NCBI GenBank assembly: GCA_046329815.1
Contig: JAXLTY010000002.1
Span: 62,001 to 126,000 of the forward strand
Source: JADJSS01 sp046329815
GTDB lineage: Bacteria; Bacteroidota; Bacteroidia; Chitinophagales; JADIYW01
DNA length: 64,000 nucleotides
Direction of reading: 5' to 3'
Made by a program: the position numbers and the translations under genes. Shown piece after piece: positions 7,269 through 16,096 of the stretch. Each line of letters opens with the position of its first letter. Positions within the stretch are counted from its first letter, which is position 1. The notes beneath the pieces were generated by a model that saw only the letters and a program-made list of their open reading frames with translations, ran no database searches and had not been told where the DNA came from.

Positions 7269-9191
7269 ATGAAAACGTACACACTATTTATTCAGCGCAT
7301 AACAAATAAGGCAATAAAAACCAGTTTGTTACTGTTTATATTTGCTATACTGGCAAGTAGCAGCACATTTGCGCAGGACTCAGCCACTACTAAACATCAC
7401 TATTTTAAATTTCAGCCACGCATTAAAATTGGTGCTGGTGCAGGTTTGAAATCCGTTCCGGACAAATTAGCCACACACAATGTAAATGTTTTGCAAGGTG
7501 CATTAGTGACTCTTATTTCGCGCGATAATGATAAACAGGATTTTTTGAAATCAAAATGGGGTCCGTATGCAGGCGCTAACTTCGATTTCTATTTTCATAA
7601 AAATATTGGTTTTGGATTAGATGTTGACTATTTTAATAATAAACTAAAATACCTGGCACCGAGTACTTTAACTGATTTTATCAACCAATCTTCAGATCCT
7701 AAAACAAGTTTGGTAGAATCGAATAGAAAAAACCAACAGCTTATATTTGTCGGAATCGGACCAAGCGCTAAGTTATATACTACTGATAAAGTGGACATTG
7801 ATCTGAATGTTCGAGTTGGTTTAAGCCATTTAAATTTAGGTTCTTTAAGTGTTGCTGTAGATCAATTGTCCGGAAGAGAATTTAACGAGCAAGACCCAAG
7901 AAAAACTATTTTAGAATACGATTACAATAAATCAATCAATACAGTTGGTTTAAAAGTTGGCTTGTATGCAAATTATTGGTTCAATAAAATCGTTGGCATC
8001 ACAGCAGGCCTTGATTTCGTACATTCATTTGTTAAAACATCTGCTATTACCGGCGATGCTGCTTATAAACTCAATTATCGCCGTCCGGAAGATTTTACAA
8101 AAAGTGGCATTTTACAACAATATCAGTATTTTCAACCAGGTAGCAGTTTAGATGCTTATCCGGTTTCTAAGCTGTCTGTCAATCACTTAGCACTTTCGGC
8201 AGGTGTGGTGTTCAGAGTAATTAAAGAAAAAGACACGAAAAAAGAACCGAAAAAACGCGATGAAAGCAAAGATATCATCGTAACGGTGAAAGATAAATTT
8301 ACAGGAATGCCTGTGGATATGGTGGATGTGAACCTGACTGACGAAAACGGAAAAGTGATTGCGACTAAACGCACAGAAAAAAGCGGTAAAGTTACATTTG
8401 AGAATATGCCGCCGGCTGTGTATGGCTTAAATGGGAACCGTTTCGGCATCAAAACAACAACAGAAAGCGTTGCCAAAGCCGAATTTGAGAAAAAGGGCAA
8501 TATCTATAAAGAGTTGATCTACGAAGATCCGGGTTTCATTTTGGAAGGAATTGCACTGGAATGCGACAAAAAAGACAAAATTATGCCTGGTGTTGAAGTG
8601 GAACTGACCAATAAAGAAACCGGTAAAGTAGAAAAAACTGTATCTGATGCGAATGGTAAATTTACGTTCAACCTGAAATCAAACACGGATTACACCGTAG
8701 TTGGCAGCAAAGACGGCTACTATTCTAATATCGAAGACATCACGACTAAAGGTTTGGACAGAAACAAAACCTTGTATGTGAAACTGAAATTGTGCGTAGA
8801 GCAGTTGGAAGTTGGTAAAACGTTCGTATTGCGCAACATCTACTACGATTTCGACAAATGTAATATCAGAAACGACGCGTCAAAAGAGTTGGATCACTTG
8901 GTTGACATCATGAAACAGTACAAAAACATGACCATCGAGTTATCATCACACACGGATCAACGCGGAACAGCGGAATACAACCAAAAACTATCGCAATGCC
9001 GTGCGCAAAGCGCTATTGATTACCTGATCAAAAAAGGTATTGACAAAAGCCGTTTAACTGCGGTTGGTTATGGCGAAACGAAATTGTTGCAGGATTGTTC
9101 AGGTGTTGCAGGTTGCCCAGATGACTCAAAAGGCGACTGTGACTGCCACCAAAATAACAGAAGAACCGAAGTGAAAATTATTAAGATGTAA
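7269..9191 (+). CDS. OmpA-family outer membrane protein with carboxypeptidase-like repeats
   Basis: 640 residues. Signal peptide to about residue 36 (LASSSTFAQ). An N-terminal outer membrane beta-barrel-like region (about 40-315) is followed by a lysine-rich linker, two carboxypeptidase-regulatory/CNA-B-like beta domains (about 335-420 and 425-505; for example VTVKDKFTGMPVDMVDVNLT), then an OmpA C-terminal peptidoglycan-binding domain (about 525-640) with YYDFDKCNIRNDASKELD and SSHTDQRGTAEYNQKLSQ. It probably tethers the outer membrane to peptidoglycan. This layout is common in Bacteroidota. Monocistronic, ending at a strong bidirectional terminator. Confidence 0.9.
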   Translation: MKTYTLFIQRITNKAIKTSLLLFIFAILASSSTFAQDSATTKHHYFKFQPRIKIGAGAGLKSVPDKLATHNVNVLQGALVTLISRDNDKQDFLKSKWGPYAGANFDFYFHKNIGFGLDVDYFNNKLKYLAPSTLTDFINQSSDPKTSLVESNRKNQQLIFVGIGPSAKLYTTDKVDIDLNVRVGLSHLNLGSLSVAVDQLSGREFNEQDPRKTILEYDYNKSINTVGLKVGLYANYWFNKIVGITAGLDFVHSFVKTSAITGDAAYKLNYRRPEDFTKSGILQQYQYFQPGSSLDAYPVSKLSVNHLALSAGVVFRVIKEKDTKKEPKKRDESKDIIVTVKDKFTGMPVDMVDVNLTDENGKVIATKRTEKSGKVTFENMPPAVYGLNGNRFGIKTTTESVAKAEFEKKGNIYKELIYEDPGFILEGIALECDKKDKIMPGVEVELTNKETGKVEKTVSDANGKFTFNLKSNTDYTVVGSKDGYYSNIEDITTKGLDRNKTLYVKLKLCVEQLEVGKTFVLRNIYYDFDKCNIRNDASKELDHLVDIMKQYKNMTIELSSHTDQRGTAEYNQKLSQCRAQSAIDYLIKKGIDKSRLTAVGYGETKLLQDCSGVAGCPDDSKGDCDCHQNNRRTEVKIIKM

Positions 9192-9211
9192 GATTTTCGA
9201 TGTAGTAAACT

Positions 9212-9246
9212 AAAAGTGGTCTCGCCGAAGGTGAGACCACTTTTTT
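9212..9246. terminator. Bidirectional terminator between convergent genes
   Basis: Hairpin AAAAGTGGTCTC / GTGAGACCACTTTT with T-runs on both strands. It serves the OmpA gene and the minus-strand gene whose stop codon lies in the T-run. Confidence 0.9.
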
Positions 9247-9637
9247 ATTCAACATTTTTGAATCTGTAAGTAACAGTTCCACATTGTATTTTATTGTTGA
9301 TAGTATCAAATGTTAATGTACTTTTCTTCGCTGCATTTATTGCTTGTTCAACCAAATAGCTATCATTAGTTGTGGATTTTTCTTCATTAAATGTAGCAGC
9401 AATTATTTTACCATCAACATCTGCACATATATTTATGACAATTTTGCCTTCTTTATTCGTATTATTAAATGGAACATACCTATTTTTCCAAGTTCTTAAA
9501 GTATCAGTATTTCTTACTGTATCTAACTTTGAGTTTGAATTATCTGATACTGATTGGCGTAACAAATGTTTTTTAAATGATTGATTTCCAATTAAAATAA
9601 TCGTCAAGAATACTATAATGTGTATTTTTTTCTTCAT
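9245..9637 (-). CDS. Secreted protein with TonB C-terminal-like domain
   Basis: 130 residues with an N-terminal signal segment (MKKKIHIIVFLTIILIG). The C-terminal 70 residues (EGKIVINICADVDGKIIAAT ... VEQAINAAKKSTLTF ... TVTYRFK) follow the TonB C-terminal pattern of a strand, a V-D-G-K-I turn, a helix and a final strand. Unlike TonB it lacks a proline-rich linker and is very short, so energy transduction is doubtful. It is preceded by kdsB on the same strand with a 2-base gap. Confidence 0.6.
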   Translation of the reverse strand: MKKKIHIIVFLTIILIGNQSFKKHLLRQSVSDNSNSKLDTVRNTDTLRTWKNRYVPFNNTNKEGKIVINICADVDGKIIAATFNEEKSTTNDSYLVEQAINAAKKSTLTFDTINNKIQCGTVTYRFKNVE

Positions 9638-9639
9638 TT

Positions 9640-10419
9640 TTATAAAACTAGTTTTCTCACTTTCTCCAAATCATCAGGTGTATCAACGCTGATGGTTTCG
9701 TGCTCCGTAATACCGATTTTTATCTTAAAGCCATGATCGAGCCAGCGCAATTGTTCCAGTTGCTGTGCCATTTCTGCTCTGGTTGGAGCAAGTGCCACAA
9801 TTTCCTTTAATACAGCGGTTCTAAAACCATAAATACCAACATGCTTATAGAAATGTGTTAGATGAGACAAATGTTCGCCGTTTCTTAAAAAATCGGTTGC
9901 ATAGAAGTTACTGTTGAAAGCTGCATCTAAAGCGGCTTTGTTTAAAAATGTTATAGCTGGAACATCATAAAACCGTGTTTCAAAGATGGCTTTCACAATG
10001 TTGCGGTTTTTCAATAAAGATATATCTGTTTCTTTTTTTACTTGTGTGGTAATCTGTGCATTAGCATCTTTAAATAAAAGTGCCAGTTCGTTAATTTGAT
10101 TTGGATTGATCAGCGGCTCATCACCTTGAATATTGATGATATAATCGTATTCATTTGCAAATTTATCAGCAACTTCAGCGCAACGTGACGTGCCGTTTCT
10201 GTGTCTGTCTGATGTCACCATAACTTCGCCGCCAAAGTCTTTTACAACATCATAAATCAATTGATTATCAGTAGCTACAATAACTTTTGATAAAGTATTA
10301 GCTTGCAGGCAGCGCTCATACACATGCTGTATCATTGGCTTTCCGGCAATGTCAGCCAGCGGTTTTCCGGGAAAGCGCGTTGATTCATAGCGAGCAGGTA
10401 TAACGGCTAAGATTTTCAA
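9640..10419 (-). CDS. kdsB: 3-deoxy-manno-octulosonate cytidylyltransferase
   Basis: Makes CMP-Kdo for lipid A-core assembly. 259 residues. Nucleotide-binding start AVIPARYESTRFPGKPLADI, then VIVATDN, the metal-binding NIQGDEPLINP, and the C-terminal SVDTPDDLEKVR. Full length. It lies 4 bases after the NfeD-type gene on the same strand. Confidence 0.96.
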   Translation of the reverse strand: MKILAVIPARYESTRFPGKPLADIAGKPMIQHVYERCLQANTLSKVIVATDNQLIYDVVKDFGGEVMVTSDRHRNGTSRCAEVADKFANEYDYIINIQGDEPLINPNQINELALLFKDANAQITTQVKKETDISLLKNRNIVKAIFETRFYDVPAITFLNKAALDAAFNSNFYATDFLRNGEHLSHLTHFYKHVGIYGFRTAVLKEIVALAPTRAEMAQQLEQLRWLDHGFKIKIGITEHETISVDTPDDLEKVRKLVL

Positions 10420-10423
10420 CGCG

Positions 10424-11767
10424 TTATGCTTTTTTGATTTTCAACGAATAACCTTGCACTTTAGTAACAACTATATTTGTGCCTTTCAGAATGTATTCAG
10501 CGTCCGAAATAGCATCATAAATATTTCCTTCGATTTCCACTTTGCCGCTTGGTCTGCAGTCAGCAATCACAATTCCTTGTAAACCAACTAAATTGCTATG
10601 TTCATGTTGTTTAATACTAAAACCTTCATTCGATTTTTGGTCATTCACCAACACCATTTTTTTGAACATCGGAAAATTGAAAATACTGCCGCCAAATGCC
10701 GCTGCGAGTCCAATTCCTATCATTAAAGTAACCGTTACTCTGAACAGCGCGTATCCGATGGTTTCCATGATTCCATTCGGAAACGTAAAAAAGTCATTAT
10801 TGATTAAACTGAGTATTAATCCTAAAAATACACAAACAATACCTAAGATACCGACAACGCCAAAACCAGGAATCACGAAAATCTCTAAAGCCAACAAAAT
10901 CAATCCGATAAAGAATAACAAAATTTCCCAATTGGCAGCCAAGCCGTCTAAATACAATGGCGCAAAATACAAAACTGCGCCTAAAACCGCGATTACAGTC
11001 GGTAAACCGATGCCTGGCATTTTTAGTTCGAAGTAAATTCCACCGAAAATCATCAGAATCAGGATGCTGTTTACAAATGGATTTAACAGGAAAGCAATGA
11101 TTCGGTCGATCAACGTGATATGATGTTCGGTTACTTTTGTGGAGGCGCCAAGCTTTGCATAAACTTCTTTTTCATTTTTTACAATGGATTCACAGTAACC
11201 ATTTTGTAAAGCTTCACTTGAAGTAAAAGTTAAAATTTTTATCGAGTCGTTTATGCCTGGAACAACTACACTTTCGTCCACCATCGCTTCTGCAATGATC
11301 GGATTTCGGTGATTGGTTTCCGCAGTGGAACGCATCAAACCACGCATATACGATTGATATTTATCGATTTGTTTTTCGCCGTTTTGGTCAACTACAGTCG
11401 CAGCACCGATGTTTGCGCCGTTAATCATATAGATGCTGTCGCAGGCAATGGAAATGAGCGCACCGGCAGACGCAGCATTGTTATTGATAAAAACCACCGT
11501 AGTCGGTTTCGCCTGCAACAAAATAGTACGAATCGAATCCGCTGCATCGAGCATGCCGCCATATGTATTGAGCGTCATCACGATATAGTCTGCTTTTTGT
11601 GCTTCTGCTTCGCGAACTGCTTTTTTCACCAGTCGATAAGCGCTTCTGTCAATTTCCTGATTAAGCGTAAAATGATAGATTTTTGCCTGTTTTTGTGCGA
11701 AAACAACACTGAAAAGTGTTAAAAAAGCCAAAACCAATACAATTTTTATGGATTGAAATTTGTTCAT
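10424..11767 (-). CDS. NfeD-family membrane-bound ClpP-class serine protease
   Basis: 447 residues from the ATG at 11767 (MNKFQSIKIVLVLAF); a longer in-frame start would put extra residues before the signal peptide. After the signal comes a SppA/ClpP-like protease domain with the nucleophile segment NNNAASAGALISIACDS and, further on, a lysine region near DKYQSYMRGL. Four or so transmembrane helices follow (about 225-370), then a C-terminal NfeD OB-fold (VGLQGIVIADCRPSGKVEIE). Family members are thought to act in membrane quality control, often with stomatin-like proteins. No stomatin gene is adjacent. Confidence 0.88.
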   Translation of the reverse strand: MNKFQSIKIVLVLAFLTLFSVVFAQKQAKIYHFTLNQEIDRSAYRLVKKAVREAEAQKADYIVMTLNTYGGMLDAADSIRTILLQAKPTTVVFINNNAASAGALISIACDSIYMINGANIGAATVVDQNGEKQIDKYQSYMRGLMRSTAETNHRNPIIAEAMVDESVVVPGINDSIKILTFTSSEALQNGYCESIVKNEKEVYAKLGASTKVTEHHITLIDRIIAFLLNPFVNSILILMIFGGIYFELKMPGIGLPTVIAVLGAVLYFAPLYLDGLAANWEILLFFIGLILLALEIFVIPGFGVVGILGIVCVFLGLILSLINNDFFTFPNGIMETIGYALFRVTVTLMIGIGLAAAFGGSIFNFPMFKKMVLVNDQKSNEGFSIKQHEHSNLVGLQGIVIADCRPSGKVEIEGNIYDAISDAEYILKGTNIVVTKVQGYSLKIKKA

Positions 11768-11842
11768 ATAAACTGAATGTTGAAAATTTACTTTAATTAT
11801 CAATACAAAACAATTGAATTTTGTTCCCTAAACTACTGATTT

Positions 11843-12865
11843 ATGTTTAAAAAATACGCTTTCTTTATCCTGTTCGCACTTTCGGTTCTGTTTTTAAACG
11901 CACAAAATACTGAAAAAGCCACGAAAATACCTCAATACATTTTTCATACAGTGGTTTTTGGAGAAACACTGAACATTATCGCGTTCAAATATAGTGTGAC
12001 TACGGTTGAAATTCAGAAAGCAAATCCGTCGCTGATTGGTACTTCGCTGATGCCTGATCAAATCTTGCGTATTCCGAATAAAAAGAAAGCGAAAATTGAA
12101 GTTAGTAGTTCTATACCAACGGTTTTAGATGAAAAACCTAAAGTAAAATCTACTAAATATGATGTAGTAACCATTGAAAAAGGAATGACATTGTATTCAA
12201 TATCAAAGAAGTATAATGTTGATCTGGAAGATTTAAAAAAATGGAATGGTTTAAAAAACTACGATGTAAAGATTGGCAGCCAAATAGTTATCAATCCGCA
12301 AAATAAAGGAAAAGCCGTTGTAGAACCTAAACCTAAAGAAGTAAAAACAGAACCAATCAATAAAGAACTGACACCGAAAAAGCAGCAAACTGATTTAACA
12401 CCAAAGACAAAGGAAGAAATAGTGAAGTCGCAGGAATTGAAACCTAAAAATTCAATTAAAACTAATGAAGAACCGGCTCAGCAAGCTGACCAACAAGAGA
12501 TTAAGACAGAAGATATTCCATGCTCAACCGATAATGAATCGCAAAAAGAACTGACCAAGATCTTTAAATCATACAAAGAACAAGACAGAACGATTGCTGA
12601 CACAAAAGGCACCGGCGCACCGATGACCACTTCATTAGGAACAGTGGAAAATACATATTTTGTGATGCATCGCTACTTGTCAATAGGAACGGTAGTGAAG
12701 ATCAAAAACCTGGTAAACAGCAAAACTATTTATGCAAAAGTAATTGGTAAATTGCCTGATACACAAGAAAATAAGAACGTAATCATCAGATATTCTTTAG
12801 GCGTAAAGAAAGACCTGCTGCTGCAAAACGGAAAAAACTATGTACAGATTGAGTTTCCGGAATAG
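11843..12865 (+). CDS. LysM-domain protein with C-terminal double-psi-barrel-like region
   Basis: 340 residues. Signal peptide ending near LFLNAQ (about residue 20). LysM 1 (about 33-76: FGETLNIIAFKYSVTTVEIQ), LysM 2 (about 107-151: EKGMTLYSISKKYNVDLEDL), a lysine/glutamate-rich linker, then a C-terminal region with GTVVKIKNLVNSKTIYAKV resembling RlpA/septal-ring barrel folds seen fused to LysM in Bacteroidota. Predicted to bind peptidoglycan in the periplasm. Divergent from the NfeD gene. Confidence 0.82.
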   Translation: MFKKYAFFILFALSVLFLNAQNTEKATKIPQYIFHTVVFGETLNIIAFKYSVTTVEIQKANPSLIGTSLMPDQILRIPNKKKAKIEVSSSIPTVLDEKPKVKSTKYDVVTIEKGMTLYSISKKYNVDLEDLKKWNGLKNYDVKIGSQIVINPQNKGKAVVEPKPKEVKTEPINKELTPKKQQTDLTPKTKEEIVKSQELKPKNSIKTNEEPAQQADQQEIKTEDIPCSTDNESQKELTKIFKSYKEQDRTIADTKGTGAPMTTSLGTVENTYFVMHRYLSIGTVVKIKNLVNSKTIYAKVIGKLPDTQENKNVIIRYSLGVKKDLLLQNGKNYVQIEFPE

Positions 12866-12958
12866 CGAAACAGCATTAAATCATAATTAAAACTGATTAA
12901 AATCATTTTTTAATTAACCAATAAAGTACCATATTTGTAAGAGATTTTAAGCAACAAA

Positions 12959-14212
12959 GTGCAGGCATACAAAGTCATAACGATTACTCACAAAACCACT
13001 AAAGTCAATAAGTTGAAAGACTATTTATTGACAGACGATGATACATCCGATTTTCCTGCAAATCGGTTGAAAGAACTCAAAGAGAGCTTCGCTATCAGCG
13101 AGTTATTTTACCTGAATACCTGCAATCGCGTTACTTTCTTCTTCACGCACGACAAAATTATCGATAATAAGTTTCTGAAAGACTTTTTTCTGTACATCAA
13201 TCCAAACCTGACCAAAGAACTGGTGAATTTGCATATTTCAAAAGCGTTGGTTTTTGAAGGAGAAGACGCCATCAAGCACTTTTTTGGCGTTGTTGCTTCT
13301 TTAGATTCGTTAGTCATTGGCGAGCGCGAGATCATCGGACAGATCAAAAACGCGTATTTAAATGCTAAAAAGCACCAGCTTTGTGGCGACAATATTCGTT
13401 TGGCGTATCAGCAATCGATTGTTTTCGCGAAAAAAATACATTGTGAAACGCGTATCGGCGAAAAACCGGTTTCGGTCGTTTCCTTGGCGTTTCGTTCGTT
13501 GACTGCCAGAAATTTCTTCAAATATGCGAACATTCTCATCATTGGCGCCGGACAAACCAACAACCTGATGGCAAACCTGCTGACAAAAGATGAAGCGGAA
13601 AATAAAACGATTACAATATACAACCGAACGCTGAGTAAAGCGGAAGATTTGGCGGCGCGTTTTAAAAATGCCAAAGCGTTCGAGTTGGGAAAACTGATTC
13701 ATCACAAAGAAGATGTAGATGTTATACTAACTTGTACAGGAGCGAATTATGCAGTTTTAACTAAAGATATATTTGATAAGATTGTGCCGCAGCACAGAAA
13801 GGTAACGATACTCGATTTGGCAGTGCCGCGCGATGTGGAAGAAGAAGTAATAGAGCTGAAAAACGTAGATTATATCGATATTGCTTCGCTGGAAAAAAAA
13901 GCGCAGGAAAACATGCAGTTCCGCAAAAGTGAATTGTACATTGCCGAAGCGCTGCTCGATGAGTTTGTGATCAGTTTTAATGAATTGCACAAAGAAAGAC
14001 GCCTGGAACTGGCGTTGCAGGATATTCCGAATGAAGTTAAAGCCATAAAAAACAACGTGTTACAACAAGCATTTAAAAAAGACATTGAAGCATTAGATGC
14101 AAATTCTAAAGAAGTATTGGAAAAAGTGCTGCAATACATGGAAGAAAAATACATCGCGCTGCCATTCAAAGCCGCGAAGAAAAACCTGCTGAATAAGAAA
14201 TTCAGACAATAA
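12959..14212 (+). CDS. hemA: Glutamyl-tRNA reductase
   Basis: First committed step of C5-pathway tetrapyrrole synthesis. 417 residues from a GTG start; no nearby ATG fits. The catalytic cysteine lies in YLNTCNRV (about residue 52). GEREIIGQIKNAY and the NADPH-binding LIIGAGQTNNLMANLL follow, then the C-terminal dimerisation helices. Read with the downstream hemC-hemD fusion it forms a haem-synthesis pair, although a 236-base gap with a hairpin separates them. Confidence 0.94.
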   Translation: MQAYKVITITHKTTKVNKLKDYLLTDDDTSDFPANRLKELKESFAISELFYLNTCNRVTFFFTHDKIIDNKFLKDFFLYINPNLTKELVNLHISKALVFEGEDAIKHFFGVVASLDSLVIGEREIIGQIKNAYLNAKKHQLCGDNIRLAYQQSIVFAKKIHCETRIGEKPVSVVSLAFRSLTARNFFKYANILIIGAGQTNNLMANLLTKDEAENKTITIYNRTLSKAEDLAARFKNAKAFELGKLIHHKEDVDVILTCTGANYAVLTKDIFDKIVPQHRKVTILDLAVPRDVEEEVIELKNVDYIDIASLEKKAQENMQFRKSELYIAEALLDEFVISFNELHKERRLELALQDIPNEVKAIKNNVLQQAFKKDIEALDANSKEVLEKVLQYMEEKYIALPFKAAKKNLLNKKFRQ

Positions 14213-14354
14213 GACATTCTCATTTATTTCTCGTGCCTAAAACAAACATTTTTATAGTTGTTTAATAGATTAATGTGCTTTTTCAAAAAAAATGAAAAAT
14301 TTTACAAAAAAATTGAAAGTATTTAACAAACACAATAAAGAATTTAACAGACAT

Positions 14355-14397
14355 AATAAAAACCAAAACAAACAGTTTAGTTTGGTTTTATTTTCGG
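14355..14397 (+). terminator. Probable terminator after hemA
   Basis: Imperfect hairpin AAAACCAAA / TTTGGTTTT, followed by ATTTTC, in the 236-base gap between hemA and hemC. The rest of the gap is AT-rich; a TAACTTTA box near 14428 may be the hemC -7 element. Confidence 0.5.
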
Positions 14398-14448
14398 GCA
14401 TTCGGTCAAATTCATCGCTAAACTATTAACTTTACGCACTGAAATTAC

Positions 14449-16026
14449 ATGAGATCACCTATCATTATCGGAACACGTGGCAGCGAACTGGCGTTGTGGC
14501 AGGCAAATTTTACTAAAAGTGAACTGGAAAAGAACGGAATCGCCGCTGAATTGAAGATCATCAAAACCAAAGGCGACACGACGCAGGAATGGAACACGAG
14601 TTTCAATAAACTGGAAGGTAAAGGTTTTTTTACCAAAGAACTGGAAGAAGAACTGCTGGCAGGCACTATTGATCTTGCGGTGCACTCCTGCAAAGACCTG
14701 CCAACCGAAAATCCAACCGGTTTGAGAATTATGGCTTATTCCAAACGTGCCAATCATTTTGATATACTGATTATCCGAAAAGATAAGAAAGACGAAAGCA
14801 AAGTGCTGAAGCTGCCTGAAAATGCTATTGTAGGCACATCGAGCGCGCGCCGCAAAGCACAGCTTTTGGCATTCAGAAACGATATTGAGCTGAAAGATAT
14901 AAGAGGCAATGTGCCAACACGCATCCAAAAGCTCAGCAACCAGGAGTTTGACGCCATCGTGCTGGCAGCAGCAGGCGTGGAACGCTTAGGTTTGAATCTG
15001 GATGAATTTGAAGTGATCGAACTGAAAGCGCCGATGTTCGTGCCGGCGCCGGCGCAAGGTGTGCTGGCTTTCCAGATTCGTGAAACAGACGATGATATGA
15101 TGGCTGTGTGCCAATTGCTGAATGATGTTGACAGCGCTATTATTACTACTATTGAGCGCGACCTGCTGGAGGAATTTCAAGGCGGCTGCCAGATTCCGTT
15201 AGGTGTCTTTTCTAAAAAAGAGCAGGAGTTAGTGCATACCTGGATCAGTTATGCTGATGCATGGAATGCGGTTCCGAAACGCCGGCTGTTTGTTTCGAAT
15301 GCAGTGTCGCATTTAATGTATCATCCTGAAATTACCCGAAATCTGAAAAATCATCAGCCAAAAACGGTTTTTATTTCTTCTGATTATACCGATAATGATT
15401 ATGTTGTACGTGTTTTAAAAGCGCATGGTTATAAAGTTCATGCAGAAAGCTTTGTGGAATTCAGCGCTGTCGATTTTGATGTTCCTAAAGATGCCGACTG
15501 GTTATTTTTCAGCAGTAAAAATGGTGTGAAGTATTTTTTCAATTCAGAACTTAGAACTGAGAACTCAACATTCAAAATTGCAGCAATCAATCAAGGTACT
15601 GCGCAAGCGATTTATGAATTAGGTTTAGGTTTAAAGGTGGATTTTATCGGCAAAGGCAGCGATTTACAGCAAATTGCAGCCGATTTTGATGCGGTAGCAA
15701 GTGGCAAGATAGTGTTTCCGCAGGCGCAAAAATCCATGCAGACGATTCAGCGAAATCTAACTAAAAACATGGATATACATACATTGGTAGTTTATAAAAA
15801 TCAGCCAAAAGCAGGCATTGAAAAAAGGAGTGAAGAAGTGCTTATTTTCACCAGTCCGATGAATGCGGCAGCATATTTTTCAAAACATAAATTGGAAAAT
15901 AATCAGCAAATCATCTCTATTGGAAACACAACGACAAAAAAACTGACAGAATTTTCTGTTAATGATATAAAAACAGCATACGAACCGTCAAATTGGTGTA
16001 TAATTGACGAAGTGTTTAACCTCTGA
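14449..16026 (+). CDS. hemC: Hydroxymethylbilane synthase / uroporphyrinogen-III synthase fusion
   Basis: 525 residues, longer than HemC alone (about 310). Residues 1-300 are porphobilinogen deaminase: IIGTRGSELALWQANF, VHSCKDLPTENP, GTSSARRKAQL, and the dipyrromethane-cofactor cysteine at residue 247 in GGCQIPLGVF. Residues about 300-525 have the HemD two-lobe pattern (KTVFISSDYTDNDYVVRVL, DWLFFSSKNGVKYFF, VLIFTSPMNAAAYF, IISIGNTTTKKL). The fusion would channel unstable hydroxymethylbilane to ring closure. The HemD half is weakly conserved, as is usual for that enzyme. Confidence 0.9.
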   Translation: MRSPIIIGTRGSELALWQANFTKSELEKNGIAAELKIIKTKGDTTQEWNTSFNKLEGKGFFTKELEEELLAGTIDLAVHSCKDLPTENPTGLRIMAYSKRANHFDILIIRKDKKDESKVLKLPENAIVGTSSARRKAQLLAFRNDIELKDIRGNVPTRIQKLSNQEFDAIVLAAAGVERLGLNLDEFEVIELKAPMFVPAPAQGVLAFQIRETDDDMMAVCQLLNDVDSAIITTIERDLLEEFQGGCQIPLGVFSKKEQELVHTWISYADAWNAVPKRRLFVSNAVSHLMYHPEITRNLKNHQPKTVFISSDYTDNDYVVRVLKAHGYKVHAESFVEFSAVDFDVPKDADWLFFSSKNGVKYFFNSELRTENSTFKIAAINQGTAQAIYELGLGLKVDFIGKGSDLQQIAADFDAVASGKIVFPQAQKSMQTIQRNLTKNMDIHTLVVYKNQPKAGIEKRSEEVLIFTSPMNAAAYFSKHKLENNQQIISIGNTTTKKLTEFSVNDIKTAYEPSNWCIIDEVFNL

Positions 16027-16096
16027 TATTTTTCTCTTAAGAAATTTTAACAACTTGAATTTTTTCCTTATATTTAGCTAACACAACACAGCTGCT

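Noticed and set aside
10542..11036. 164-codon plus-strand frame opposite the NfeD gene
   Set aside because: Antisense of transmembrane helices; the minus-strand protein has full protease and NfeD domains.
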